Shown here piece by piece: positions 46,503 through 56,163 of a stretch of DNA of 64,000 nt. The DNA comes from Rapana venosa (taxonomy: Eukaryota > Mollusca > Gastropoda > Neogastropoda > Muricidae). A model generated the notes under the pieces. It was given only the letters and a program-made list of their open reading frames with translations, was not told where the DNA came from and searched no databases. The number at the start of each line of letters is the position of its first letter. The first letter of the stretch is position 1. The position numbers were made by a program, and so were the translations under genes. The stretch spans positions 1,764,067 through 1,828,066 of the forward strand of contig CM054145.1 of NCBI GenBank assembly GCA_028751875.1. The letters are read 5' to 3'.

Positions 46503-46905
46503 AATAATAATAATAATAATGTATGGAATTTATATAGCGCTGAATCTTGTAAAGCAACAAATCAAAGCGCTCAGATGACATGATTTTTTTTTTAAATCGA
46601 GGATATTGGAATAAGCACTCAGGTGCATTTTTCCCTCCAGTCCCCGTGTGTATGCGGTTTTGTAAATTTTGTCATCTGTTCCCACCGGCACACAATGGCC
46701 TACTCTTTCGAAAAGCGGAACAGGATTTAACGTGTGCGCAAGATGTTCTGCATGCGTTCGCACACGCTCATCCGAAGGATTTTGACATTCAATTCGATTT
46801 TTTTGTCAAACTGGGAAGAAAGGGCGAGGCTGGGAATCGAACCCAGAAGCTCACGGTTTACTTGTTGGCAGGCAAACGTCTTAACCATCCTGCCACCTTC
46901 CTTCC
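46503..46905 (-). repeat. SINE family B, full length, inserted in the satellite
   Basis: On the minus strand it starts ggaaggtggcaggatggtta with an A box, a B box gggttcgattcccagcctcg, then the body (catccgaagg-like, cgcacacgttaaatcctgttc, acaatggcc, tattccaatatcctcg). It ends with the gcgctttgatttgttgcttt and atatagcgct tail plus (ATT)n. Satellite flanks both sides (cattgt on each), giving a clean insertion of about 400 bp with a short target duplication. Confidence 0.88.
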
Positions 46906-47828
46906 ATTGTGTAGTGTAGTGTGTAGTGCATTGTGTAGTGTAGTGCAGTGTGTAGTGTAGTGCAGTGTGTAGTGCAGTGTGTAGTGTGGTGCTGTGTGTA
47001 GTGTAGTGCAGTGTGTAGTGTAGTGCAGTGTATGTATGCATGTGTAGGGATGCATTGTAGTAAAGTGCAGTGTTAGTGTAGTGCAGTGTGCAGTGTAGTG
47101 CAGTGTAGTTCAGTGTGTAGTGCAGTGCAGTGTGTATATAGTGCAGTGTAGTTCAGTGTGTAGTGTAGTTCAGTGTAGTGCAGTGCAGTGTGTAGTATAG
47201 TGCAGTGTAGTTCAGTGTGTAGTGCAGTGTGTAGTGTAGTTCAGTGTGTAGTATAGTGCAGTGTAGTTCAGTGTGTAGTGCAGTGTGTAGTGTAGTGCAG
47301 TGTGTAGTGTAGTGCATGTGTAGTGTAGTGCTGTGTAGTGTAGTGTAGTGCAGTGTAGTAAGTGCAGTGTAGTGTAGTGCAGTGCAGTGTGTAGTGTAGT
47401 GCAGTGTGTAGTGCAGTGCAGTGTAGTTTAAGTGGGAGTGTGTAGTGTAGTGCAGTGTGTAGATAGTGCAGTGTAGTGCAGTGATAGTTCAGTGCATGTG
47501 TAGGTAAATGCAGTGCAGTGTGTTGTTGCAGTGTGAGTGCAGTGCAGTGTGTAGTGCAGTGCAGTGTGTAGTTATGCAGTGTGTAGTGCATGCAGTGTTG
47601 TGTAGTGTGCAGTGTGTAGGCAGTGTGTAGTGTAGTGCAGTGTGTAGTGCGTGTAGTGTAGTGTAGTGTAGTGCAGTGTGTAGTGTAGTGCAGTGTAGTG
47701 TAGTGTGTAGTGTAGTGCAGTGTAGTGTAGTAAAGTGCAGTGTAGTAAAGTGCAGTGTAGTGTAGTGTAGTGTAGTGTGTAGTGCAGTGCAGTGTGGTGT
47801 CGTGCGGTGCGGTGTGGTGTAGTGTATA
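46906..47828. repeat. Satellite continuation
   Basis: The same gtgtagtgcagtg array resumes after the SINE. Towards 47700-47828 it becomes a simpler (gtgta)n/gtgcggtgtg form. Confidence 0.92.
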
Positions 47829-48689
47829 CTTTGTGCTCATGATTTTTCATTATGATTCACACACATACACACACTACACCACACACACTTACACACGCAT
47901 GCGCGCACATACACACACACTTACACACACCACATCACACTTACCACACACACACACACCTACACACACACTCTTAAACATAGAGAGAACCAACGACACA
48001 CTTGTAAGTATAATATCTGAATAAAAGAAGCAAGCACATTGGCTTTAATCCAATCTCGACTTATACAACCATCATCACAGGCGTGCTACCATGGATCCTT
48101 TTTGAAAGAAAAAGAAACAGGCATCATGTTTAACTAATGCGTCGTCTATAATTATAAAACCATAATATCACAGAGTGATATTTACATGGCGACTGTGACA
48201 TCATGCAAATATGAAATTGGTATCACAGTAGACAATGCAAAGGTAAGACTAAAAATCATAATGAAAAATCATACCACCAAGTATTTGCGTGGATATAAAT
48301 CATAAGCACAATGTATTTGCGTGGATATAAATAAATTTAAAGAGAAAAGAAGTACAGAGATAAGAAAACTATTTAGTCATACACTCAATTCTCCCTACAC
48401 ACACACACACATATTCACACACATACACACACACACCCATCCATCCATCATACTGATGACAGCTAAGTATTGGTAAGGAGTAATCATATTCAATGTGCCT
48501 TAGAAGTATTTAAATTCATCAAATAAAACACATTCACATTCTTTTTTTTTTTAAACGGGGGGGAAATGTGGTTAATGACTTGTACGTAACGCACAGGGAA
48601 CTAAACTTAATATATGTGTGTGTGTGTGTGTGTGTGGTGTGTGTGTGTGTGTGTGTGTTTATGTATTTGTTGTGACTATTCCCGTCTCA
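47829..48689. other. CA-rich and unique DNA
   Basis: CA-rich sequence spans 47865-47975. Unique AT-rich DNA follows, with a small direct repeat (gtatttgcgtggatataaat, at about 48281 and 48309). A GT run lies at 48613-48658. No gene is visible. Confidence 0.5.
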
Positions 48690-49005
48690 TCTCGTCATCC
48701 CTTGGTCGGGACGACCGTTGGGGTACCCGCACGGACGCTGCAAGTGGACCGCCAAATGGTTCTGTCCTGGGCTGCTTTCAGGAGGTTTGGTACAGTGAGG
48801 CCGGTCCGCTCCTTGATGTTGGATATCCAGCTTTTGCGTGGTCGTCCCTGCCTCCTTGCTCCTTCCACCATTCCCTGCAGGACTGTCTTTGACAGGCTGT
48901 TGTGCCTTGTTGTGTGGCCAAACCATTTCAGTTTCCTCCGTTTGACTGTATCTAGCAATGGTTCTTGTTTGCCAGTCAGTGCCTCGATCTGCTGCCAGAA
49001 CTGCT
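48690..49005 (-). mobile_element. LINE 3' end, third subfamily of the RTE-like type
   Basis: The minus strand reads MLDTVKRRKLKWFGHTTRHN, LSKTVLQGMVEGARRQGRPR and KSWISNIKERTGL. That matches the K-KWFGH--R--GL-KT-LQG---G-RRRGRP--SW pattern of the other elements at low identity. Only the C-terminal 100 codons remain. Confidence 0.78.
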
Positions 49006-49115
49006 GTGACTATTAATGATTGTTATTGGCTGCATGACTGTGTAAGAATGAGTTAGATGCCAGCGCTTTGATTTGTCTTTGCAAGATATAGCGCTATATA
49101 AATTATATTTATTAT
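49006..49115 (+). repeat. Shared 3'-tail repeat with (ATT)n end
   Basis: It contains tgttattggctgcatgactg, gtaagaatgagttagatgcc, agcgctttgatttgtctttg and atatagcgctatataaatta, then an (ATT)n/(ATC)n tail. It is the plus-strand counterpart of 9160-9270 and of the window's right end. Confidence 0.8.
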
Positions 49116-49509
49116 TACTATTATCATCATCAGTATTATCATTAGTATCTCAAGCTGGATAGAATGATAACAATATCAACAGTAATAAGAGCATCAGCAG
49201 CAACAATCATTATCATCCACAGCAGAATTATAGTTTCCACACTGATGATCATGCTGATTCTCTTCCTCCTCCTCTTCCTTCTTTTATTGTTGTCTCTCAT
49301 TTTGAGCAAAAAGGCGTCAAGCCCAGCACATCCTACTTTGGCGTGGATTATGCTGATGATATGAATCAAACAGCAAGAATGATCCCGATAATGATTACAG
49401 TATCAAAAAGACTGATGTAATCCTTGCGATATGCTCCGTGTATCCATTTGATTAACCAACAGCTATGGATCTCATGGCTGTTCAGTATTATTGTATGCTC
49501 TTTTTGCAG
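49116..49509. other. (ATC)n-rich and unique DNA
   Basis: Trinucleotide-rich DNA extends to about 49230. A short piece of family R (tattgttgtctctcattttg) lies at 49287-49306. No gene is visible. Confidence 0.45.
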
Positions 49510-49794
49510 GGGGACGGGATAGCTCAGTGGTCACAGCACTCGCTTTCCCCCAGCCAAGTTAAGCAGCGTCGAGCGTGGTTACCAGTTGGATGGGTGACCG
49601 TTTGCGCGCCTTGGCTTCAGTACAGTTCCCCCAGTTCACCCAGCTGTAAATGGGTACCTGCTTCTTTAGGGTCAGGGAAGGTAAAGCAGCGAGGGAGAGG
49701 AGATGGGCGCCGCCCTCAATATGCTGGCTAAAGAAGTGAGGTCTCTGACGCCTCGCTCCCCTACGACCACATAGGTTATGGGACTCCTTTACCT
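49510..49794 (+). repeat. SINE family A, full length, best tRNA/5S-like head
   Basis: The head gggacgggatagctcagtgg is followed by aagttaagcagcgtcgagcg, ttaccagttggatgggtgac and cgtttgcgcgcc. The middle blocks closely follow the internal control region of animal 5S rRNA (A block AAG-TAAGC-GCGTCGGGC and box C GTACTTGGATGGGTGACCG, from general knowledge). The body and 3' end are as in the other copies. Confidence 0.9.
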
Positions 49795-50065
49795 TTATCC
49801 TTTTACCTTTTTGCATTCATATTTCAAATGCGATTTTCACTCTTATGGTTGTAGTACCCTCTGAAAAATTGACACTAACAGCTAAACATGTGGACTTTTT
49901 AGAGAAGATTATGGCCAGCGTTGTTGTAAATATCAAATCATTATGTGACTGTGTAAGCAAGGTGTGAAAATTACTGGCACCTCTCGAGTTAGTACCTGGT
50001 TAGACCTTACTGTTCATCTAAATACGTTTCTTCCTCGTTGTCGTTTAACACTCAAAAAGCAACTA

Positions 50066-50376
50066 GTATAGTGTAGTGTAGTGTAGTGTAGTTTGTAGTA
50101 GCGTAGCGTAGTGTAGTGTAGGGTGTGGTGTGGTGTGTGTGTGGTGTGTGGGTGTGGTGTGGTGTAGTGCAGTGTAGTGTAGTGCAGTGCAGTGCAGTGT
50201 AGTGTAGTGCAGTGCAGTGCAGAGTAGTGTAGTGTAGTGTAGTGAAGTGTAGTGTATGTAGTGTAGTGTATGTAGTGTAGTGCAGTGTAGTGTGGTGCAG
50301 TGCAGTGTAGTTCAGTGCACTGCAGTGCAGTTCAGTGCAGTGTGGTGTGTAGAGCAATGCAGTGCAGTGTGTATAT
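50066..50376. repeat. Short third locus of the GTGTAGTGCA satellite
   Basis: (gtgta)n and gtgcagtgtagt units span 50070-50376, ending at family R. The array is about 300 bp and more mixed than the large arrays. Confidence 0.85.
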
Positions 50377-50690
50377 GAGAGAAAATGCATTGCACTGCAC
50401 TGCCATTAAGCGCCAGACAAGTCAGGCCCAGCGCATCCGACTTCGGAATAGGAGAATATTATTTTTAAGTCTTTCTGGAAAAAAAACAAAACCCACAGGA
50501 GAATGAATGAATCAAGAAGGCAGAAACCAGACAAGAAGGAGGAGTGACTGGCAGTAAAGGACCAAAGGAGAAATAAAGAGAGGGATAGAAAAGAGGGAAT
50601 TCCTAGCACAGAAGGTGGGGGGTTGCTGTTTATACTGACAGGCCCCCGGCATCCCCACGGGGGATAAACACGCTTAATCCAGGCCAAACA
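50377..50690 (+). repeat. Interspersed repeat family R
   Basis: It runs from tatatgagagaaaatgcatt through aagcgccagacaagtcaggc, gcgcatccgacttcgga and agagggaattcctagcacag to catccccacggggga. It is the fourth copy in the window and directly abuts satellite. Confidence 0.75.
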
Positions 50691-50748
50691 TTCTGTCAGT
50701 TATTGACAGTATAGCAAAGTGGCAGGGCTTACATTTAGATGTTGTTAT

Positions 50749-51038
50749 GGGCACGGGATAGCTCCATGGTCAGAACACTCGCTTTCCCCCAGCTAAGGTT
50801 AAGCAGCATCGAGCCTGGTTACCAACTAGATGGGTGACCATTTGCGCGCCTTGGCTTCAGCACAGTCCCCCATTTCATCCAGTTTTCAGTGGGTACCTGC
50901 TCTCTTTAGGGTCAGGGAAGGTAAAGCAGCGAGGGAGAGGAGATGGGCACCGCCCTCAATATGCTGGCCCCTAGAGAAGTTGAGGTCTCTGATGCCTCAC
51001 TCCCCTACGATCACATAGGTTATGGGACACCTTTACCC
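50749..51038 (+). repeat. SINE family A, full length
   Basis: gcacgggatagctccatggt, aaggttaagcagcatcgagc, tagatgggtgaccatttgcg, the body and ggttatgggacacctttacc are all present. Confidence 0.9.
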
Positions 51039-51256
51039 GGTTACCTATGCTGCTTTGAAATTCTGTGTTCAGATTGTCCTCATTGGTGGCGAGCTCTTAG
51101 CGTAACAACCTGTAGTCTCCAGTTAACAGACAAAAAAAAATCCCCTGAAATCGGAGTATGGCTGCCTACGTGGCGTGGTGCTTGAAAACAATCAATCATA
51201 CACGGAAGCAAGCACAAGCGCGCGTGCACGCACACACACCCACACTGTTCATGATT

Positions 51257-51450
51257 ACGTCCTTCGGATGATATCATAAACCGAAGTCCTGTGTGCGAAC
51301 GCACGCAGAAAAAACGATTTCCGCTTTTCGGAAGAGTAGGCCATTGTGTGCCGGTGGGAACAGATGGCAAATTTAAAAAACTGCATATGCACGGGGTCTG
51401 GATGTAGAAAAGCACATGAGTGCTTATTCCATTATCCTCGAAATAAAAGA
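51257..51450 (+). repeat. SINE family B, body fragment
   Basis: It runs from tccttcggatgatatcataa through gtgtgcgaacgcacgcagaa, aagagtaggccattgtgtgc and gggtctggatgtagaaaagc to ttattccattatcctcga. The tRNA-like head and the terminal tail are absent. Confidence 0.8.
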
Positions 51451-51615
51451 ATGAAAGAGAATTACCATTATCATCATCCGACTCAGCCGGCACATCACGC
51501 AACGGGAAACAACTCCTCCATCCTTGTTGCGATCGTCAAAAAGTAGTCTCCCTTCTACAAGCGCCAATGCGTAGTGTGTGTGGGCGGGCAGTACTGGGTT
51601 GGTTTGTAATCGGAA

Positions 51616-51766
51616 TCATTTTTCTTGCTGTTTTTTCTTGTCTGTTTTCTCCGCTGGTCGTGTTTCGAGCTCTGAGGTTATCGCACAGGGCTCCAGTTCT
51701 GTGACCATGGAAAATCCTGGTTCCCTTTCTTCCTGACGTCGTCTGCTTGATGAAGCAGTTTGTTTT
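51616..51766 (-). CDS. SLC22-like transporter, probable last exon (cytoplasmic C-terminal tail)
   Basis: On the minus strand a strong acceptor (CTTTTTTTCCCAG) precedes position 51766. One frame then reads KQTASSSRRRQEEREPGFSM, VTELEPCAITSELETRPAEK and TDKKKQQEK, and stops at TGA (51618-51616). A charged, Ser/Arg/Glu-rich tail of about 50 residues after TM12 is usual in SLC22 proteins. A hydrophobic-Val-Thr-Glu-Leu segment often occurs there. The sequence itself is not family-diagnostic, so the call rests on acceptor, frame, stop and position 0.5 kb downstream of the TM12 exon. Entry phase (one base before the first codon) cannot be checked because the preceding donor is unclear. Confidence 0.55.
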
Positions 51767-51894
51767 CTGGGAAAAAAAGTTTATCAGAACTTTAACCTCA
51801 AGTGTGTATCACACACTCACACACACACACACTCTCTCTCTCTTTCATGTCACTTAGGGTGAACAGACGTTAAACTGAAGACAACACACACACA

Positions 51895-52265
51895 TCGTAC
51901 CCCCCTCCCCCCCCTAACACACAGATCCCCACCCGCCCACCCCTACAACCCCCACCACCCCACAACACCCCCCCTCCCCTCACAGATCCCCACCCGCCCA
52001 CCCCTACACACACACCCTACAACCCCACCCCCCCCATACACCCCCCCCACCTCCCTCAAATCCCCACCCGCCCACCCCTCACACCCCCACCCCACCCCAC
52101 CCCCCCACCCCCCCCCTCCCCACTCCCCACACACACCCCCCACCACCACCTTCCCCCACCCCCACCTCCCTCCCCCCCCCCAACCCCCCCCACACCCCAA
52201 CTCCCCCAACCCACCCCCAACCCCACCTCCCCTCCACCCCCCCCCCTGCCACCCCTCCCCCCCAC
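51895..52265. repeat. C-rich (CCCACC)n-like array in the last SLC22 intron
   Basis: The plus strand is almost only C and A, with ccccacccgcccacccct repeated four times (51928, 51983, 52063 and near). On the transcribed strand this is G-run DNA able to form quadruplexes. Gly/Val-rich minus-strand frames are artefacts. Confidence 0.9.
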
Positions 52266-52280
52266 CCCCACCCCACCTCC

Positions 52281-52404
52281 AACTCTCTCCCGCAGGTTCG
52301 GCAGGGTGTGTGCCAGTGTCGGCAGGAAGAGCCAAGACCCGCCCCACTGTCGCACCCAACCACCAGGGGCAAGGCCGTCCGAAATGACCGCCCACCAAGC
52401 TGTC
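52281..52404 (-). pseudogene. SLC22-like transporter, TM12 exon (PET-type motif), reading frame broken
   Basis: An acceptor TGTGTACAG precedes 52404. Phase 0 from the previous exon reads DSLVGGHFG. A second frame then reads TALPLVVG, and a third reads LFLPTLAHTLPNLRE. In SLC22 proteins TM12 is followed by LFLPET---LP-(S/T)(I/L)-(E/D), so the pieces fit one exon broken by two single-base frame changes and lacking the Glu codon of PET. The 3' border cannot be fixed because the exon runs into G-rich repeat. Decay or residual sequence error could both explain this. Confidence 0.62.
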
Positions 52405-52639
52405 CTGTACACACACACACACGCACGCGCATACTACATGCACGCACCAACATAGAATGCACGCAACAGCCACGCACGCAAAGCACGCAAATTGTTAATA
52501 ATTCCATTTTAATATTCTTTTTTAAAAAATAAAGATAATGGCTTTGAATAAACAAATAGCAATTGCACTGCTTATTCAATGTAACCATCTGAAAATAAAA
52601 AGTTTGACTTTGACAACACACACAACATACCACCACCAT

Positions 52640-52650
52640 CACCAACAACA

Positions 52651-52681
<31 letters not shown>

Positions 52682-52881
52682 ACACACACACACCACAACA
52701 CACCCAACCACCATCACCATCCACACCAACAACACCCTCCCCCACCACATACCACAACACAAACACCACCACTACCATAAAAACACAATCACTCCCCCCC
52801 TCCCCCACACCATCCGCACACCCCCCCCCTCCCACCCCTACACACACACACTCACACTCACACACACACACACACACACAC
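52640..52881. repeat. CA-rich array in the intron before the TM12 exon
   Basis: CA, CCA and CAA repeats fill the interval, including a (CA)n run that ends 10 bp from the TM10-11 exon's GTGAGG donor. No gene lies between 52405 and 52897. Confidence 0.85.
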
Positions 52882-52897
52882 AAAAGAGACTCCTCAC

Positions 52898-53074
52898 CAG
52901 ATCAGCGATGTAGGGGGAGACCATACCGCCCAGACGGGCAAAGAGACAGGTCAGGCCCATGAGAGAATTCCGGAGCAATGTAGGGAAAAGCTCTGCAGAG
53001 TAGATGTAAATGACGGCGAAGGCCGCTGCCGCCCCAACCTTCCCTACCAGTGCCAGCACGATGATCAGCCACGT
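52898..53074 (-). CDS. SLC22-like transporter, TM10-TM11 exon
   Basis: The 59 codons read TWLIIVLALVGKVGAAAAFA, VIYIYSAELFPTLLRNSLMG, LTCLFARLGGMVSPYIADL. This has the family motif GK-G----F-----Y--E-FPT--RN--G between TM10 and TM11. The donor is CTG|GTGAGG at 52898/52897 and phase 0 carries into DSLVGG of the next exon. Upstream, CAACAG (exon from 53082) and GTACAG (from 53074) are both possible acceptors. Only the second keeps phase with the TM9 piece; the first would add DVQ in frame only if the donor phase differed. This is one of the intact exons of the gene. Confidence 0.9.
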
Positions 53075-53099
53075 CTGTACATCTGTTGAAACAGTGAGA

Positions 53100-53300
53100 G
53101 AGAAAAAAGATAAATAAAAGAAATTGGAAGAATGGAAGGAAGGGAGGAGAGGAGAAGGGTTGGGTAGGAAGGAAAGATGAAGATAAAGGAGAGAGAGGAA
53201 GACAAAAAGTCCGTAAAAAAAAAGGGCATAAAGAACGAAAGAAATGTGAGAAGAAGAAAGAAAGGAAGAAAAGGGACACACAGAATGAAGCAAAGATGGA
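53100..53300. repeat. GA-rich intronic DNA before the minisatellite
   Basis: Purine-rich GGAA/AGAA sequence leads into the tandem array. No gene is visible. Confidence 0.6.
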
Positions 53301-55015
53301 TAGAAAGTCAGCAGGAAAGAAAGAAAAGAAGAGATATGACAAAGAAGGAAAGATGGATAGAAAGTCAGCAGGAAAGAAAGAAAGAGATATGACAAAGAAG
53401 GAAAGATGGATAGAAAGTCAGCAGGAAAGAAAGAAAGAAAGCTAGACAAAGAAGGAAAGATGGATAGAAAGTCAGCAGGAAAGAAAGAAATATGACAAAG
53501 AAGGAAAGATTGGATAGAAAGTCAGCAGGAAAGAAAAGAAAGAAAGAGATATGACAAAGGAAGGAAAGATGGATAGAGAGTCAGCAGGAAAGAAAGAAAG
53601 AAAGAGATATGACAAAGAAGGAAAGATGGATAGAGAGTCAGCAGGAAAGAAAGAAATATGACAAAGAAGGAAAGATGGATAGAAAGTCAGCAGGAAAGAA
53701 AGAAAGAAAGAGATATGACAAAGAAGGAAAGATGGATAGAGAGTCAGCAGGAAAGAAAAAAGAAAGAGATATGACAAAGAAGGAAAGATGGATAGAGAGT
53801 CAGCAGAAAGAAGAAAGAAAGAGATATGACAAAGAAGGAAAGATGGATAGAAAGTCAGCAGGAAAGAAAGAAAGAGATATGACAAAGAAGGAAAGATGGA
53901 TAGAAAGTCAGCAGGAAAGAAAGAAAGAGATATGACAAAGAAGGAAAGATGGATAGAAAGTCAGCAGAAAGAAAGAAAGAAAGCTGAGACAAAGAAGAAA
54001 GATGGATAGAAAGTCAGCAGGAAAGAAAGAAATATGACAAAGGAAAGATGGATAGAGAGTCAGCAGGAAAGAAAGAAATATGACAAAGAAGGAAAGATGG
54101 ATAGAAAGTCAGCAGGAAAGAAAGAAAGAAAGAGATATGACAAAGAAGGAAAGATGGATAGAGAGTCAGCAGGAAAGAAAGAAAGAAAGAGATATGACAA
54201 AGAAGGAAAGATGGATAGAAAGTCAGCAGGAAAGAAAGAAATATGACAAAGGAAAGATGGATAGAAAGTCAGCAGGAAAGAAAGAAAGATGAGACAAAGA
54301 AGGAAAGATGGATAGAAAGTCAGCAGGAAAGAAAAAATATGACAAAGAAAGATGGATAGAAAGTCAGCAGGAAAGAAAGAAAGAAAGAGATATGACAAAG
54401 AAGGAAAGATGGATAGAAAGTCAGCAGGAAAGAAAGAAAGAAAAGATATGACAAAGAAGGAAAGATGGATAGAAAGTCAGCAGGAAAGAAAGAAATATGA
54501 CAAAGGAAAGATGGATAGAAAGTCAGCAGGAAAAGAAAGAGATATGACAAAGATGGAAAAGATGGATAGAAAGTCAGCAGGAAAGAAAGAAAAGATATGA
54601 CAAAGAAGGAAAGATGGATAGAAAGTCAGCAGGAAAGAAAGAAAGAAAGAGATATGACAAAGAAGGAAAGATGGATAGAAAGTCAGACAGGAAAGAAAAA
54701 ATATGACAAAGGAAAATGGATAAAATTCAGCAGGAAAGACAGAAAAAGAGATATGACAAAGAAGAAAGATGGATAGAAAGTCAGCAGGAAAGATAGAAAG
54801 AAAGAACGAGAATGACAAGGAAAGATGGATGAAAGTCAGCAGGAAAGAAAGAAAGAAAGAAAGAGATATGAACAAAGATGGAAAAAAGTCAGCCAGGAAA
54901 GAAAGAAAAAGATATGACAAAGAAGGAAAGATGGATAGAAAGTCAGCAAGAAAGAACGAAAGAAAGATGAGACAAAGAACGAAGGAAAGACGGATAAAAA
55001 GTCAGATAGGAATAA
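53295..55015. repeat. Minisatellite, unit about 46-60 bp, about 30 copies
   Basis: The core gatggatagaaagtcagcag is followed by (GAAA)n and then gatatgacaaagaaggaaa. Length varies mainly through the number of GAAA repeats. Some units read gagagtcagcag instead of gaaagtcagcag, and the two types are interleaved. The array fills the intron between the TM9 and TM10 exons. Frames on both strands (Lys/Arg/Glu/Ser or Leu/Phe/Ser) are artefacts. Confidence 0.95.
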
Positions 55016-55034
55016 AGTGATAACAGATCAACAC

Positions 55035-55165
55035 ACATCATCATCATCATCATTAGCCATTACACCCAGCGGTGTGTAGGGCAGCAACAAAGCGCTTCCA
55101 TTCCTGCCTATTCTGGGCCAACCTAGTCACTGATCCCCGACAATTGGACAGAAACGCGCGAGCGC
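55035..55165 (+). repeat. Interspersed repeat, copy 1 (cagcaacaaagcgcttccat type)
   Basis: A (CAT)n run is followed by tagccattacacccagcggt, gcagcaacaaagcgcttcca, ttctgggccaacctagtcac and attggacagaaacgcg. A diverged copy lies at 55366-55460. Between them lie a CA/C-rich tract and the TM9 coding piece. Confidence 0.7.
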
Positions 55166-55278
55166 ACACACACACCAATAATAACAACAATACAAACACA
55201 CACACAAAACCCCCCCCCCCCCCCACCCACCACCCCCCCCCCCCCCCCCCCCACCCCCCCACTCTCTCCAAATCTCAC

Positions 55279-55369
55279 CGTCACTACATAGAGCACAGCG
55301 AAGACGGTGCTGAAACAGGCAGCGCCGCCTAGCATCATGCAGACGTTTGCACGACCCTTTCGGCCCAGC
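55279..55369 (-). CDS. SLC22-like transporter, TM9 exon piece (GRKGR motif)
   Basis: On the minus strand LGRKGRANVCMMLGGAACFS and TVFAVLYVVT are readable, then a GTGAGA donor (ACG|GTGAGA, 55279/55278) in phase 0. R-GR--- followed by a Gly/Ala-rich TM9 is the SLC22 pattern. Upstream of LGRK the frame hits a stop (TAA). No acceptor AG is visible; the sequence is instead the interspersed repeat 55366-55460. So this is the 3' part of an exon that normally also carries TM7-TM8. One inserted base would join CTTAACCGC (LNR) to LGRK, which fits the family locally. The rest of the expected exon is missing or displaced. Confidence 0.8.
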
Positions 55370-55460
55370 GGTTAAGAGGGCAGCAACAAAGCTCGCTGGG
55401 CCATCCTGCTATTCACGGCCAACCTAGCCTGACCCCGTTCAGGTGGCAGAAACCGGAGCG
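55366..55460 (+). repeat. Interspersed repeat, copy 2, interrupting the TM7-TM9 exon
   Basis: cagcggttaagagggcagca, acaaagctcgctgggccatc, ttcacggccaacctagcctg and aggtggcagaaaccgg follow the same order as 55069-55160 with perhaps 75-80% identity. Its left edge coincides with the point where SLC22 coding sequence stops making sense. Confidence 0.6.
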
Positions 55461-55663
55461 ACCACATGAGACAGAGAGAGAAGAGAGAATAAGAGACACG
55501 ACACAGAGACCAGACCACACAGGAGGAGAATAACATTCTGAGAAATCTCAACCGCACTAGGCATAGAGAGAGAGCGAAGAGAGAGTGAGAAGAGACAGCG
55601 CGAGAAGAGAGACGAGAGAGACGAGAGAGGTAGGAGGAGGAGAGGAAGAGGAAAGAGCTCGAG

Positions 55664-55740
55664 AGGGTAGCGGGAAGTAGAGGACAGAGCCGCCCAAGGA
55701 AGAGATACATGAGTCGTAGAAGACCATGGAGCAGACCAGC
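55664..55740 (-). pseudogene. SLC22-like transporter, start of the TM7-TM8 exon (downstream-most copy)
   Basis: An acceptor CTCTCTCCACTTAG precedes 55740. The frame continuing TG|G from the previous exon reads (W)LVCSMVFYDSC, then ISSLGGSVLYFPL. SLC22 proteins have (W)F--S--YYGL-----LGG--YLNF in TM7-TM8, so this is the correct next exon and the phase fits (LNW|LVCSMVFY). After about 75 bp it runs into GA/CT repeat instead of completing TM8. YGL is changed to YDS by what looks like a lost G. Three more copies of its first 45 bp lie upstream. Confidence 0.72.
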
Positions 55741-55757
55741 CTAAGTGGAGAGAGAGA

Positions 55758-55802
<45 letters not shown>

Positions 55803-55934
55803 CGAGAGAGAAAAGGAGAGAAAAAGAGAGAGAAGACAGAGAGACAGAAGGAGAGAGAGAGAGAACAAGAGGAGAAAAGATGAGTCGAGAAGACAGGAGA
55901 GACCAGCCAAGAGAGAGAAGAGAGAGAGAGAGAG

Positions 55935-55983
<49 letters not shown>

Positions 55984-56037
55984 ACAAGGAGGAGAAAAAC
56001 ATGAGTCTGTAGAAGACCATGGAGCAGACCAGCCTTG

Positions 56038-56081
<44 letters not shown>

Positions 56082-56090
56082 AGAGACAGG

Positions 56091-56163
<73 letters not shown>

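Noticed and set aside
49510..49640. 5S rRNA gene
   Set aside because: Only the internal control region is similar, the ends of 5S are absent, and the block is followed by the same SINE body as ten other copies.
53295..55015. CRISPR-like array (repeats with variable spacers)
   Set aside because: The variable part is only GAAA copy number, the context is an animal intron, and no cas-like gene exists. It is a minisatellite.
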